Source: an uncultured Oscillochloris sp. | GTDB lineage: Bacteria > Chloroflexota > Chloroflexia > Chloroflexales > Chloroflexaceae | Assembly: GCA_903877945.1 (NCBI GenBank) | Contig: CAIRFY010000420.1 | Span: 1 to 6,362 of the forward strand | Reading direction: 5' to 3' | DNA length: 6,362 nucleotides | Shown: one piece after another, positions 1 to 6,206 of the stretch | Layout: the number at the start of each line of letters is the position of its first letter | Numbering within the stretch: the stretch's first letter is position 1 | Notes under the pieces: model-generated | What the model saw: the letters and a program-made list of their open reading frames with translations, nothing else | Told to the model about the DNA's origin: nothing | Database searches by the model: none | Position numbers and translations under genes: made by a program

Positions 1-373
1 CGAAGGCGTGTACGCCCTTGGCAAGGGTGTGCGTGGTGCGCGTGTGTGTGCCGTAAGCCATCAGGTCGCCCCCGCGCAAGAAGAGGATTTCTGACTCGGT
101 GGCAGGCTGCGCGGTGGCGCTGGGCGGGATGCCTGTGGGAACAGCCGTGGGAACAGCCGTGGGCGGGATGGCCGTGGGAACAGCCGTGGGCGGGATGGCC
201 GTGGGAACAGCCGTGGGAACAGCCGTGGGAACAGCCGTGGGCAGGATGGCCGGAGCGACGGTCGGGGGAAGCGCCGTGGGCGGGACAGCCGTGGACGAAG
301 GCACGATTGCGCAGCCAGCGCAGAGCAGAAGCGAGAGAATGATAAAACTAATCCGTGTGCGAGTATTTGGCAT
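1..373 (-). CDS. Putative lipoprotein with Pro/Thr spacer, possible beta-propeller; 3' end beyond left edge
   Basis: A frame read from ATG at 373 stays open for 124 codons to the left edge, so only the N-terminus is visible. Residues 1-7 are polar with two Arg, 8-17 are hydrophobic, and a lipobox-like CAGC ends at Cys21. The -3 residue is Cys instead of the usual Leu, so lipidation is likely but not certain. Residues 22-90 are a low-complexity spacer of repeated PTAV, PTAI and PP units, typical of a stalk holding a domain away from the membrane. From about residue 92 the sequence becomes globular (EILFLRGGDLMAY), resembling the first strands of a TolB/PD40-type beta-propeller blade; this is a weak inference from a short stretch. 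The gene lies 59 bp behind the isomerase gene on the same strand, so co-transcription is possible, although a palindrome sits in the gap. No strong Shine-Dalgarno sequence precedes the ATG. Codon 1 follows directly on the repeat cluster, and the signal peptide supports this start. Confidence 0.72.
   Translation of the reverse strand, partial: MPNTRTRISFIILSLLLCAGCAIVPSSTAVPPTALPPTVAPAILPTAVPTAVPTAVPTAIPPTAVPTAIPPTAVPTAVPTGIPPSATAQPATESEILFLRGGDLMAYGTHTRTTHTLAKGVHAF
120..251. repeat. Compound 12-bp/15-bp minisatellite inside the lipoprotein gene
   Basis: The tract is built of a 12-bp unit, gtgggaacagcc (135-146, 147-158, 174-185, 201-212, 213-224, 225-236), and a 15-bp unit, gtgggcgggatggcc (159-173, 186-200, and 237-251 with one change). 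A degenerate 15-bp copy lies at 120-134. The 12-bp copies are identical to each other. Both unit lengths are multiples of three, so copy-number change keeps the frame. On the minus strand they encode the tetrapeptide-like PTAV and pentapeptide-like PPTAI steps of the spacer. The near identity points to recent slippage or recombination. Confidence 0.9.
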
Positions 374-375
374 AA

Positions 376-429
376 GATTGCAGCCCGTAGATTGCAGATT
401 ACAGATCTCTGCAATCTACAATCTGCAAT
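376..429. repeat. Cluster of overlapping inverted repeats between two same-strand genes
   Basis: The core gattgcag appears at 376-383 and 390-397, and its complement at 409-416; the 7-mer ctgcaat recurs at 423-429. Two alternative perfect pairings exist. One is a 12-bp stem, 387-398 with 408-419, around a 9-nt loop. The other is a 10-bp pairing, 391-400 with 420-429. Neither is followed by a T-run on the minus strand, so it is not a canonical intrinsic terminator. It could be a REP-like dispersed repeat, a processing or attenuation structure, or a protein-binding site between the isomerase and lipoprotein genes. Confidence 0.7.
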
Positions 430-432
430 ACA

Positions 433-1593
433 TTAGGCACCGGGTTTCGTCACCAGTTTCGCATCATCAGTAATGAGAATCTTGATCTTCTGAGCGGCCT
501 CGGCATTGCTCTTCAGCTTCTCGACCCAGGGCAGGAAGGTATCGGTAAATGCCTTCTGGCCGGGCTGGGTGTTTAGCACATCGCGACTCTCCAGGCTACG
601 AATAGTCGGCAGGTCGAGAAGTTGGATAATATGCCAGCCGAACTGCGATTTTACGAGGCGCAGTTCATCCTTCTTCATGCTAAAGACTGCCGCGTCGAAT
701 TCAGGTACAAACAGGCCACGTGGAGCCCAGCCGAGGTCGCCGCCCTTCACCTTTGAGCCAGGATCCTCCGACTTCTGGGTGGCAAGCTGCGCAAAGTCCG
801 CGCCGTCCTGGAGTTGTTTGAGCAGCGCATCGGCCTCGACCTTGCGTGCGTCTACCTTGTCGGCGGTGGCGGCCAGCAGGATGTGGCGAGCGTGAACCTG
901 CTCCATCGTGGTATGGGTGAGGAGCATCCGCTCAACGACCTGGTCGCGCTCTAGCAGGCCGCGCAACTGCTCCAGCGACGAGATTTTATTCTTCTGGAGG
1001 AAGGCGAGGAAGGCGGCATCGTCCCCCGCGCCATTCTGCTGCTTAATCTGACTAAGCTGGTCATCGACCTTCTTCTGGTCAACGGTGACATTCTCGACCT
1101 TCGCCTCCTGCACGACCAATTCAACCTGGATAAGCTGTTTGATCACCTCGCTGGGCGGAGTGCCGGGCCGGTAGGCGCGCACAAAGTCACCGCGAGTGAT
1201 CGTGGTGTCGCCCACCTGGGCCACCGCCTCGGTGCTGGTGATGTCGCCGATAGCCTGGGGCAGAGGCAGGGCGGTAGGCACCGACGATGTCGGTATGTTG
1301 GCGGCAGGAGCGGAGGTACCTGCGGGAACGGAGGTACCTGCGGGAGCGGAGGTACCTGCGGGCATTGGGGTGTCTGTGGGAGCGGAGGTTGCGACCAAGG
1401 CGGAGCCTCCGGTCAGCGCGAAAGCCAGGCCAGCGCCAATCGCCAGCAGCAGCAGGGCACCCGCGATCAGGACGGCCAGCGGAGGGCGACTGCGCGAGGG
1501 AGGCGGATCGTCATCGTGATTAACCTTAATGGCTTCCAGCGTGTCGGTATCATCATCGTCGTACGTTTCAGTCACATCATCGGTCACCGTCAT
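433..1593 (-). CDS. Membrane-anchored parvulin-type peptidyl-prolyl cis-trans isomerase (PrsA/SurA-like foldase)
   Basis: The 386-residue product would catalyse cis-trans isomerisation of prolyl bonds and assist folding of exported proteins outside the membrane. Residues 1-36 are very acidic (a run of four Asp, another of three) and presumably cytoplasmic, ending in PPPSRSRPP. Residues 38-61 form one membrane segment. Residues 66-112 are an Ala/Pro/Thr/Ser linker with a PAGTS repeat. Residues 122-225 are a helical SurA_N-like region opening with AVAQVGDTTITRGDF. Residues 230-326 are the rotamase (PpiC) domain, with the hallmarks VHARHILL, GADFAQLA, SEDPGSKVKGGDLGW, PEFDAAVFSM and SQFGWHIIQLLD. 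A ~60-residue tail follows. There is no lipobox, unlike Gram-positive PrsA; the anchor is a transmembrane helix. ATG at 1593 is the outermost start, because a TGA lies in frame just upstream. GTG at 1587 fits the Shine-Dalgarno spacing better, so the protein may be two residues shorter. The gene is divergent from the large macroglobulin-like gene. Family assignment is firm; the client proteins are unknown. Confidence 0.93.
   Translation of the reverse strand: MTVTDDVTETYDDDDTDTLEAIKVNHDDDPPPSRSRPPLAVLIAGALLLLAIGAGLAFALTGGSALVATSAPTDTPMPAGTSAPAGTSVPAGTSAPAANIPTSSVPTALPLPQAIGDITSTEAVAQVGDTTITRGDFVRAYRPGTPPSEVIKQLIQVELVVQEAKVENVTVDQKKVDDQLSQIKQQNGAGDDAAFLAFLQKNKISSLEQLRGLLERDQVVERMLLTHTTMEQVHARHILLAATADKVDARKVEADALLKQLQDGADFAQLATQKSEDPGSKVKGGDLGWAPRGLFVPEFDAAVFSMKKDELRLVKSQFGWHIIQLLDLPTIRSLESRDVLNTQPGQKAFTDTFLPWVEKLKSNAEAAQKIKILITDDAKLVTKPGA
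1311..1364. repeat. Three tandem 18-bp repeats in the isomerase linker
   Basis: The unit cggaggtacctgcgggag occurs at 1311-1328, 1329-1346 and 1347-1364, with one or two changes at the end of the first and third copies. A decayed fourth unit (1365-1382) follows. Read on the minus strand it encodes the PAGTSA/PAGTSV hexapeptide steps of the linker between the membrane helix and the folded domains. The unit length preserves the frame, so linker length can vary between strains without disrupting the enzyme. Confidence 0.88.
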
Positions 1594-1599
1594 CTCCTC
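1594..1599 (-). promoter_or_regulatory. Ribosome binding site GAGGAG of the isomerase gene
   Basis: GAGGAG abuts the ATG at 1593 with no spacer, which is too close for efficient initiation there. It lies 6 nt from the in-frame GTG at 1587, the usual distance. The site therefore favours GTG as the true start. A TGA codon in frame a few codons upstream excludes any longer product. Confidence 0.6.
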
Positions 1600-1604
1600 A
1601 CATC

Positions 1605-1631
1605 GTCAGGGCACGCCGAACATGCCCTGAC
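1605..1631 (-). promoter_or_regulatory. Leader hairpin or operator dyad upstream of the isomerase gene
   Basis: A perfect 9-bp inverted repeat, GTCAGGGCA (1605-1613) with TGCCCTGAC (1623-1631), encloses 9 nt. In the minus-strand RNA the stem can grow by a G-U and a G-C pair, leaving a UUCGG loop. It ends 5 nt before the GAGGAG ribosome binding site. It could be a stabilising or regulatory 5' leader structure, or a dyad bound by a regulator as DNA. It has no T-run, so it is not a terminator. Confidence 0.5.
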
Positions 1632-1655
1632 CGGTATTTGCCATCTATCGCACAC

Positions 1656-1664
1656 ATCGTACCA
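1656..1664 (-). promoter_or_regulatory. Candidate extended -10 element for the isomerase gene
   Basis: The minus strand reads TGGTACGAT, a TGn-extended -10 with hexamer TACGAT. No convincing -35 lies at the right distance, which is tolerated by extended -10 promoters. The predicted transcript would start near 1649 and carry the whole 1605-1631 hairpin in its leader. The call rests on motif match only. Confidence 0.3.
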
Positions 1665-1688
1665 TATCGCAGAATTGACCGCGAATGA

Positions 1689-1697
1689 TGCTATACT
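1689..1697 (+). promoter_or_regulatory. Candidate extended -10 promoter element of the macroglobulin-like gene
   Basis: TGCTATACT matches the TGn-extended -10 consensus with one change in the hexamer (TATACT). A TTGACC at 1675-1680 resembles a -35 box but is only 11 nt away, so it is unlikely to pair with it. Transcription would begin near 1704, giving a leader of about 30 nt before the ATG at 1735. This excludes the longer in-frame extension back to 1516, which would also overlap the isomerase gene. Confidence 0.5.
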
Positions 1698-1724
1698 GCC
1701 CGTGCTATGCATGTACATAGGGTT

Positions 1725-1728
1725 GGAG
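1725..1728 (+). promoter_or_regulatory. Ribosome binding site fixing the start at 1735
   Basis: GGAG lies 6 nt before ATG 1735. The in-frame ATG at 1711 has no such site, and earlier in-frame codons lie upstream of the predicted promoter. The residues after 1735 form a normal positive-then-hydrophobic export signal, which agrees with this start. Confidence 0.7.
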
Positions 1729-1734
1729 AGCAGA

Positions 1735-4700
1735 ATGCCGGTTCTGCGCCCGCTGGCCCGCATCTGGACGGCTCTACTCATCTTCACAGCGCTGATGCTG
1801 GCCCTTGGCCTTGTCCTGCGTTGGCTGCTGCCCGCCGCCCCCTGGGCCGAGTCTCCTACGGTGGGGGTTAGTTCCCCCTTTGATGGTGCCCTCAATGTGC
1901 TGCCGCGCAGCGAGGTCAGCCTTGATTTCAGTGCGCCGATGAACCGGGCCTCTACGCTGGTCGCACTGCGGATTGTGCCGCCGACGCCGGGCGGATTCCG
2001 CTGGTCGGACGACGCCCGCCAGCTCGTCTTTACCCCAGAGACGACTCTGGTTCCTGATACAGAGTACGCGATCATTGTCGGTGGCGCTGCCCTTGGTCAG
2101 TGGTGGCGACCGATTACCGCGCCGCGCCAGATCCGCTTTCACACAGCATCTCTGCCTGCGGTCGTCGCCGCTTTGCCCAACTCTGCCAACACCCCTCTCG
2201 ATGGCGCTATCGCCGTCGTCTTTAGCCAAGCGATGGTTCCTGCCGACAAGCTGGATCAGCCGGTTGATCTTCCACAACTGCGCATCGACCCGCCGGTTCG
2301 CACGCAGATGCGTTGGCTGGATCAGACGACGTTGCTGATCCGTGCGGACGCGCCGCTACAGGCGGCCACACACTACACCGCCACGATTGCGCCCGACCTG
2401 ACCGATCTACGCGGCGTCGATCTGGGCCGATCCTATCGCTGGAATTGGAGCACCGCATGGCCCGAACTGATCGGCCTCGTCCCCGCTCGCGATGCCCGCT
2501 GGGTCAGCCCGCACCAACCCCTGGCCTTGACGTTCGCTGCGCCCCTTGATGACTCGCAGCTGCGTTTCAAGATCGATCCTCAGGTAGATGGACAGATCAC
2601 CTCGGCGATTATGGGCGCAACTCAGGTAATCACTTTTACGCCACAGGTTGGCTGGGAGTATGGGCGCAGCTACCGCGTGAGTCTGGACACCAACCCGGAT
2701 CTCGCCGCACCGCCCGACCTCGCCTGGCGATTCAGCGTTGAACCGCAGCCTGGCCTGATCGCCTTCTTCCCTGGCCTGGGGCAGACGCTGCCGGTTGGGC
2801 AGGAGGTGCGCCTGGTCTTTAATACGCCGATGAACGAGGCGTCCCTGCGCACGGGTATGCGGATCGATCCGCCGGTGAGTAGCTTGCCCGTGCAGGTGAG
2901 CGAGACTGAGGTACGTCTGCGGCCAAGCCTACGGCCCTCGACGACCTACACGCTCACGATTGACGCCGCTACACGTGATCGCAGCGGCGAACCCCTCGGC
3001 ATCACGGCTACCGTACATCTGAGATCCGCCCCCGCCGAACCGTCGCTCCGTGCGCCCGATGCCGGCGCGAATGTGATCAGCCTGCCGATCAGCCGAACGG
3101 CCAAGATTGTCCTGGAGCGCATCAACCTCTCGCGACTTGACATAAGCCTCTACCGGCTGGACACGCCGACTGCGGTGCGGGCGATGGGCCTGACGCCCGC
3201 CGAGTGGCGCGATTTCAGCCCCGAGCGTTATGGTCAGGTCTTGGCCCGTGGCTGGCAACTGCCCCTGACTGACCGCGCCGATGTTCCGACGCACGATCCG
3301 ATCACGGTGGCGCTCGCCGATGGTGCGCCGCTGGAACCTGGTATCTACTACCTGCGGGCGATCTCCCCGGAGGGGCCACGGATCGATCTGATCCTGACGG
3401 TGTCGTCGGTGGCACTCACGCTGCGCCAGAATGATAGCCAGATGCTGGTCTGGGCCACCGACAGGGCCAGCGGCACGCCGGTGGCCGGGGTGCCGCTGCA
3501 CATCTACGACGGTGATACGCCGATTGCTCACGGGACGACCGGGGCCGACGGGGTGTGGCGGCAGCCGATTCCGCGCTTGGCTGGGGGCAGGCCGTACCTC
3601 GCTGTCGCCGAAGGCTCCGCACCAACGCTCGTGCGCAGCGACTGGCTGGTTGCTGCTCCGTCCGGTGCGGTTAGACCACACTTCCGCAGCATGATCTTCC
3701 TCGACCAACTGGCCTACCGTCCCGGTGACCGTGTGCAGATTGGCGGATTCGTTCGGCTGTTCCGCAACGGCGGCATGGCCCTGCCTGCCGCCGATACGCC
3801 ATGCCGCATGCATCTCATGTCGGATGAATCTGGTGCGCTCGGCCCGAGTGCAGCCTGTACGGTGGACTCTACCGGTGTGGTGAGTGGCGCGTTGCTCCTC
3901 TCGTCGCTCCAGCCCCCTGGTGACTACCGATTGCGTGTCCACGCGGGCGACGGCACCGCTGACCTGAGCCTGCGCGTCTCCGCTGAGGCGACGCCCATCA
4001 CCCTACACATCTCTCCCGCCAGCGGTGGGCAGGTGATTATTGCGGCCAGTCAAGCCGGGTTGCCCCTAGTGGGAGCCACGATTAGCTGGACCTTGAACCT
4101 AGAGCCTCTGGCACTGCCCGTCGCCCCCGAGGGGTTTCAGGTTGCCGCCAATCTGCCTGCGCCTAGACAGATCAGCGGATCGGGCACGACCGACAGCGAT
4201 GGTCGGTTTGCGGTGGCGCTGCCCACCCGCGAGGCACCACAAGCCCAGGTGCGCTATCGCTTGTGGGCAGGGCTGAGCGTCCCCGGTGAGCCGACGGCGA
4301 GTAGCCAGATTGCGGGCATGATCCAGCCAGGCGACGACCGGGTCGGGCTGCGCCTGCCGAGCCGGGTTGTGCTGGGCAATGAGCGGACAACCGTTGGTCT
4401 GCTGGCCCTCGCCGCAGACGGCGGCCCCGCAGCGAATCGACAGATCGGCGTGGCGGTCTACCGACGCGGCGATACGGACGGGCGACCGATTATCACGCGC
4501 AGCGCCGTCAGCGACGCCCAGGGCCGCGCCGATGTGCAACTCGTCCAGCTTAACCCTGGAGCCTACGAGGTTGTCGCCAGCCTGGGCGGTAGCGCCAGCA
4601 GCGTCGGGTTATGGGTGGCGGGGGGGCGTTACATAGGCTGGCAGAGCGCGCCGGGGCAGGTGGAGGTGGTGACCGACCGCGACAGCTACCGCCCTGGCGA

Positions 4701-6120
4701 TGTGGCGCGCCTGCTGGTGACTGCTCCGTTTGTACAGTCGAACCTGCTGCTTACCACCGAGCGAGGTAGCCTGCGCAGCGTGGAGGTACGCGACCTGCGG
4801 GCCAGCCAACTGATCACGCTTGCGATTACCCCGGATATGGCCCCGGCGATCAGCATCGGCGCGGTGGTGTCGGCTGGTGCTGATCGGCTGGCAGGCAATG
4901 CGGCCATCCGCATCAGTGACGGTTCGCCCGCCCTCGCCGTAGCCGTCGTCGCGGACAGTCAGCAGTATGCACCGTCCGGCACGGCAGTGCTGACCGTTAC
5001 CGGCATCCTCGGCGGCGCGGCGGCGGCGGCCAACCTGCGCGTCGCCATCGCCCCCGCCGACTCGGCCATCAACACCGTAGCCCTGGCACAGCTTGCGCCG
5101 CCGCCTATGCCTCCCTTGGAGACAGCAATGCTCACGCCGGGCGTGGCGGCAACCGATCCACCGACGGCTACCGCCGTGCTGATGGGTGGCGATGGTTCCC
5201 TGGTGCCGTTCAGCACCGTAGCCGACGCCGCTGGCCAGATGATTGTGCGCGTGCCCCTGCCGGATTCGAGTGGCCGCTGGCAGATCAGCGTGTATGCCGC
5301 AGCGGGTGCCGATCAGTTCGCCGTCGGATCGACCGTTGTCACCACCAGTGCGCCCCTTGATCTTACGCTGGAGGCTCCACCATCCCTACGGCCAAGCGAC
5401 CGCGCCGAGGTCAGCCTGCTGATGCACAACACCAGCCTCGTCACGCAGGCGCTCCAGATACACCTGCGCACAACCGGCGGCGACATCGATCCGGCCACGT
5501 CCAGCGACCAACCGGTGATCCTTGGCCCCGGCGGTGTCCAGCGATTGGCCTGGACACTCAGCCCGCGCACGGGGACGAGCGTCGTCTCCCTGCACTACGA
5601 GGTGATCGGGGCCGATCTGAATAAGCAGGTGGATCGCAACCTACCAGTGATGCCCGATGTGTTAGATCCAACACCGCCCGCTGACGAGCCAACGGGCAAC
5701 GCACCCGCCCAGATCAGCATGTACCAGGAATATCTCGACCCGCTCAGCGGCGCACGGATCAACCCGGACGCCCTGCACGTCGGCCAGATCATCGCCCTGC
5801 GAGTGACGTTGATCAGCACCCGACCGCTCCTGGGCAGCAGCCTGGAGATCGGCCTACCCAGCACGTTCCAGCCGATCACGCTGAGGTTGCCCGCGCCCTT
5901 CGTCCATGCCGGGCCGATCAGTCCGGCGGCGCGCAGCCTATACGTCAAGGCCACCACAATCGCGTCAGGCGTCTACACCCTGAGCGTCACAGGCCGCATC
6001 GCCAACGCGGGCGAATTCCGCGCCCCAGGGACACGGCTGATCCTCGACGAGGATAGCCTGCCGCCGGTGGTGGCGGCACCCAGTCCGGCGCTGACGGTTG
6101 GTGTAAGGCTGTCGCCCTAA
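1735..6120 (+). CDS. Large exported Ig-like/alpha-2-macroglobulin-family protein lacking the thioester domain
   Basis: The product is 1461 residues. Residues 1-9 carry Arg residues and 10-32 are hydrophobic with no lipobox, so it is secreted or held by an N-terminal anchor. Four Ig-like Big_5-type repeats follow (about 41-138, 140-241, 243-336, 340-432). Each has a SAPM/QAMV/APLD/TPMN strand, then an IDPPV-like turn (R79, R183, K279, R376), then a TxYxxxI strand. Next come macroglobulin-type domains: a LDISLYRLD segment (468-476), MLVWATDRASGTPVAGV (570 on), and LDQLAYRPGD (656-665), a variant of the family's tDRplYRPGd motif. A bait-region-like domain lies at about 975-1060 (TDRDSYRPGD, then LLLTTERGS). 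An A2M-type domain follows at about 1165-1305 (PLPDSSGRW, then PPSLRPSDRAEV). The C-terminal 1328-1461 resembles the last MG domain (EYLDPLSGARI, then VYTLSVTGRIANAGEFRAPG). No CxEQ exists; the only cysteines are C690 and C708. Full bacterial relatives trap proteases through a thioester; this one cannot do so that way, so its role is unknown. Family confidence is high, function low. Confidence 0.88.
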   Translation: MPVLRPLARIWTALLIFTALMLALGLVLRWLLPAAPWAESPTVGVSSPFDGALNVLPRSEVSLDFSAPMNRASTLVALRIVPPTPGGFRWSDDARQLVFTPETTLVPDTEYAIIVGGAALGQWWRPITAPRQIRFHTASLPAVVAALPNSANTPLDGAIAVVFSQAMVPADKLDQPVDLPQLRIDPPVRTQMRWLDQTTLLIRADAPLQAATHYTATIAPDLTDLRGVDLGRSYRWNWSTAWPELIGLVPARDARWVSPHQPLALTFAAPLDDSQLRFKIDPQVDGQITSAIMGATQVITFTPQVGWEYGRSYRVSLDTNPDLAAPPDLAWRFSVEPQPGLIAFFPGLGQTLPVGQEVRLVFNTPMNEASLRTGMRIDPPVSSLPVQVSETEVRLRPSLRPSTTYTLTIDAATRDRSGEPLGITATVHLRSAPAEPSLRAPDAGANVISLPISRTAKIVLERINLSRLDISLYRLDTPTAVRAMGLTPAEWRDFSPERYGQVLARGWQLPLTDRADVPTHDPITVALADGAPLEPGIYYLRAISPEGPRIDLILTVSSVALTLRQNDSQMLVWATDRASGTPVAGVPLHIYDGDTPIAHGTTGADGVWRQPIPRLAGGRPYLAVAEGSAPTLVRSDWLVAAPSGAVRPHFRSMIFLDQLAYRPGDRVQIGGFVRLFRNGGMALPAADTPCRMHLMSDESGALGPSAACTVDSTGVVSGALLLSSLQPPGDYRLRVHAGDGTADLSLRVSAEATPITLHISPASGGQVIIAASQAGLPLVGATISWTLNLEPLALPVAPEGFQVAANLPAPRQISGSGTTDSDGRFAVALPTREAPQAQVRYRLWAGLSVPGEPTASSQIAGMIQPGDDRVGLRLPSRVVLGNERTTVGLLALAADGGPAANRQIGVAVYRRGDTDGRPIITRSAVSDAQGRADVQLVQLNPGAYEVVASLGGSASSVGLWVAGGRYIGWQSAPGQVEVVTDRDSYRPGDVARLLVTAPFVQSNLLLTTERGSLRSVEVRDLRASQLITLAITPDMAPAISIGAVVSAGADRLAGNAAIRISDGSPALAVAVVADSQQYAPSGTAVLTVTGILGGAAAAANLRVAIAPADSAINTVALAQLAPPPMPPLETAMLTPGVAATDPPTATAVLMGGDGSLVPFSTVADAAGQMIVRVPLPDSSGRWQISVYAAAGADQFAVGSTVVTTSAPLDLTLEAPPSLRPSDRAEVSLLMHNTSLVTQALQIHLRTTGGDIDPATSSDQPVILGPGGVQRLAWTLSPRTGTSVVSLHYEVIGADLNKQVDRNLPVMPDVLDPTPPADEPTGNAPAQISMYQEYLDPLSGARINPDALHVGQIIALRVTLISTRPLLGSSLEIGLPSTFQPITLRLPAPFVHAGPISPAARSLYVKATTIASGVYTLSVTGRIANAGEFRAPGTRLILDEDSLPPVVAAPSPALTVGVRLSP

Positions 6121-6130
6121 ACCTAATCAT

Positions 6131-6180
6131 ATACGTTTTTTAAAAATGTCAGATTTGCTGACATTTTTAAACAAACGTAT
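6131..6180. terminator. 50-bp AT-rich palindrome, probable bidirectional intrinsic terminator
   Basis: Beginning 11 nt after the TAA of the large gene, a 14-bp perfect stem (6139-6152 with 6158-6171) closes a 5-nt loop. The stem continues as a further 8 bp (6131-6138 with 6173-6180) past a one-base bulge at 6172, for 22 pairs in all. The inner stem has a GTCAG/CTGAC base flanked by A5 and T5, giving a T-run on either strand. Position and structure suit a terminator. The outer extension is longer than needed, so a palindromic mobile or REP-type element is an alternative. Confidence 0.75.
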
Positions 6181-6206
6181 CATCTTCAATTCTGACGAGG
6201 ATTGAC

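Noticed and set aside
120..251. CRISPR array
   Set aside because: The repeats are contiguous 12- and 15-bp coding units with no unique spacers.
99..473. Plus-strand frame encoding a Gly/Val/Ala repeat (VGTAVGG)
   Set aside because: It is the complement of the PT-spacer repeats of the minus-strand lipoprotein, and runs through the palindromic gap into the isomerase gene.
1196..1519. Plus-strand frame with a VPAGAE repeat
   Set aside because: It is the shadow of the isomerase linker repeats and has no independent support.
1675..1697. TTGACC and TATACT as a classical -35/-10 pair
   Set aside because: The spacing is 11 nt instead of about 17; the extended -10 explanation fits better.
1516..1734. 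N-terminal extension of the large gene back to ATG 1516
   Set aside because: It overlaps the isomerase coding region, precedes the predicted promoter, lacks a ribosome binding site and would bury the export signal.
2929..3942. Long 337-residue minus-strand frame inside the large gene
   Set aside because: Its Arg/His/Gly-rich composition without domains is typical of antisense frames in GC-rich genes; the plus-strand frame encodes recognisable domains throughout.
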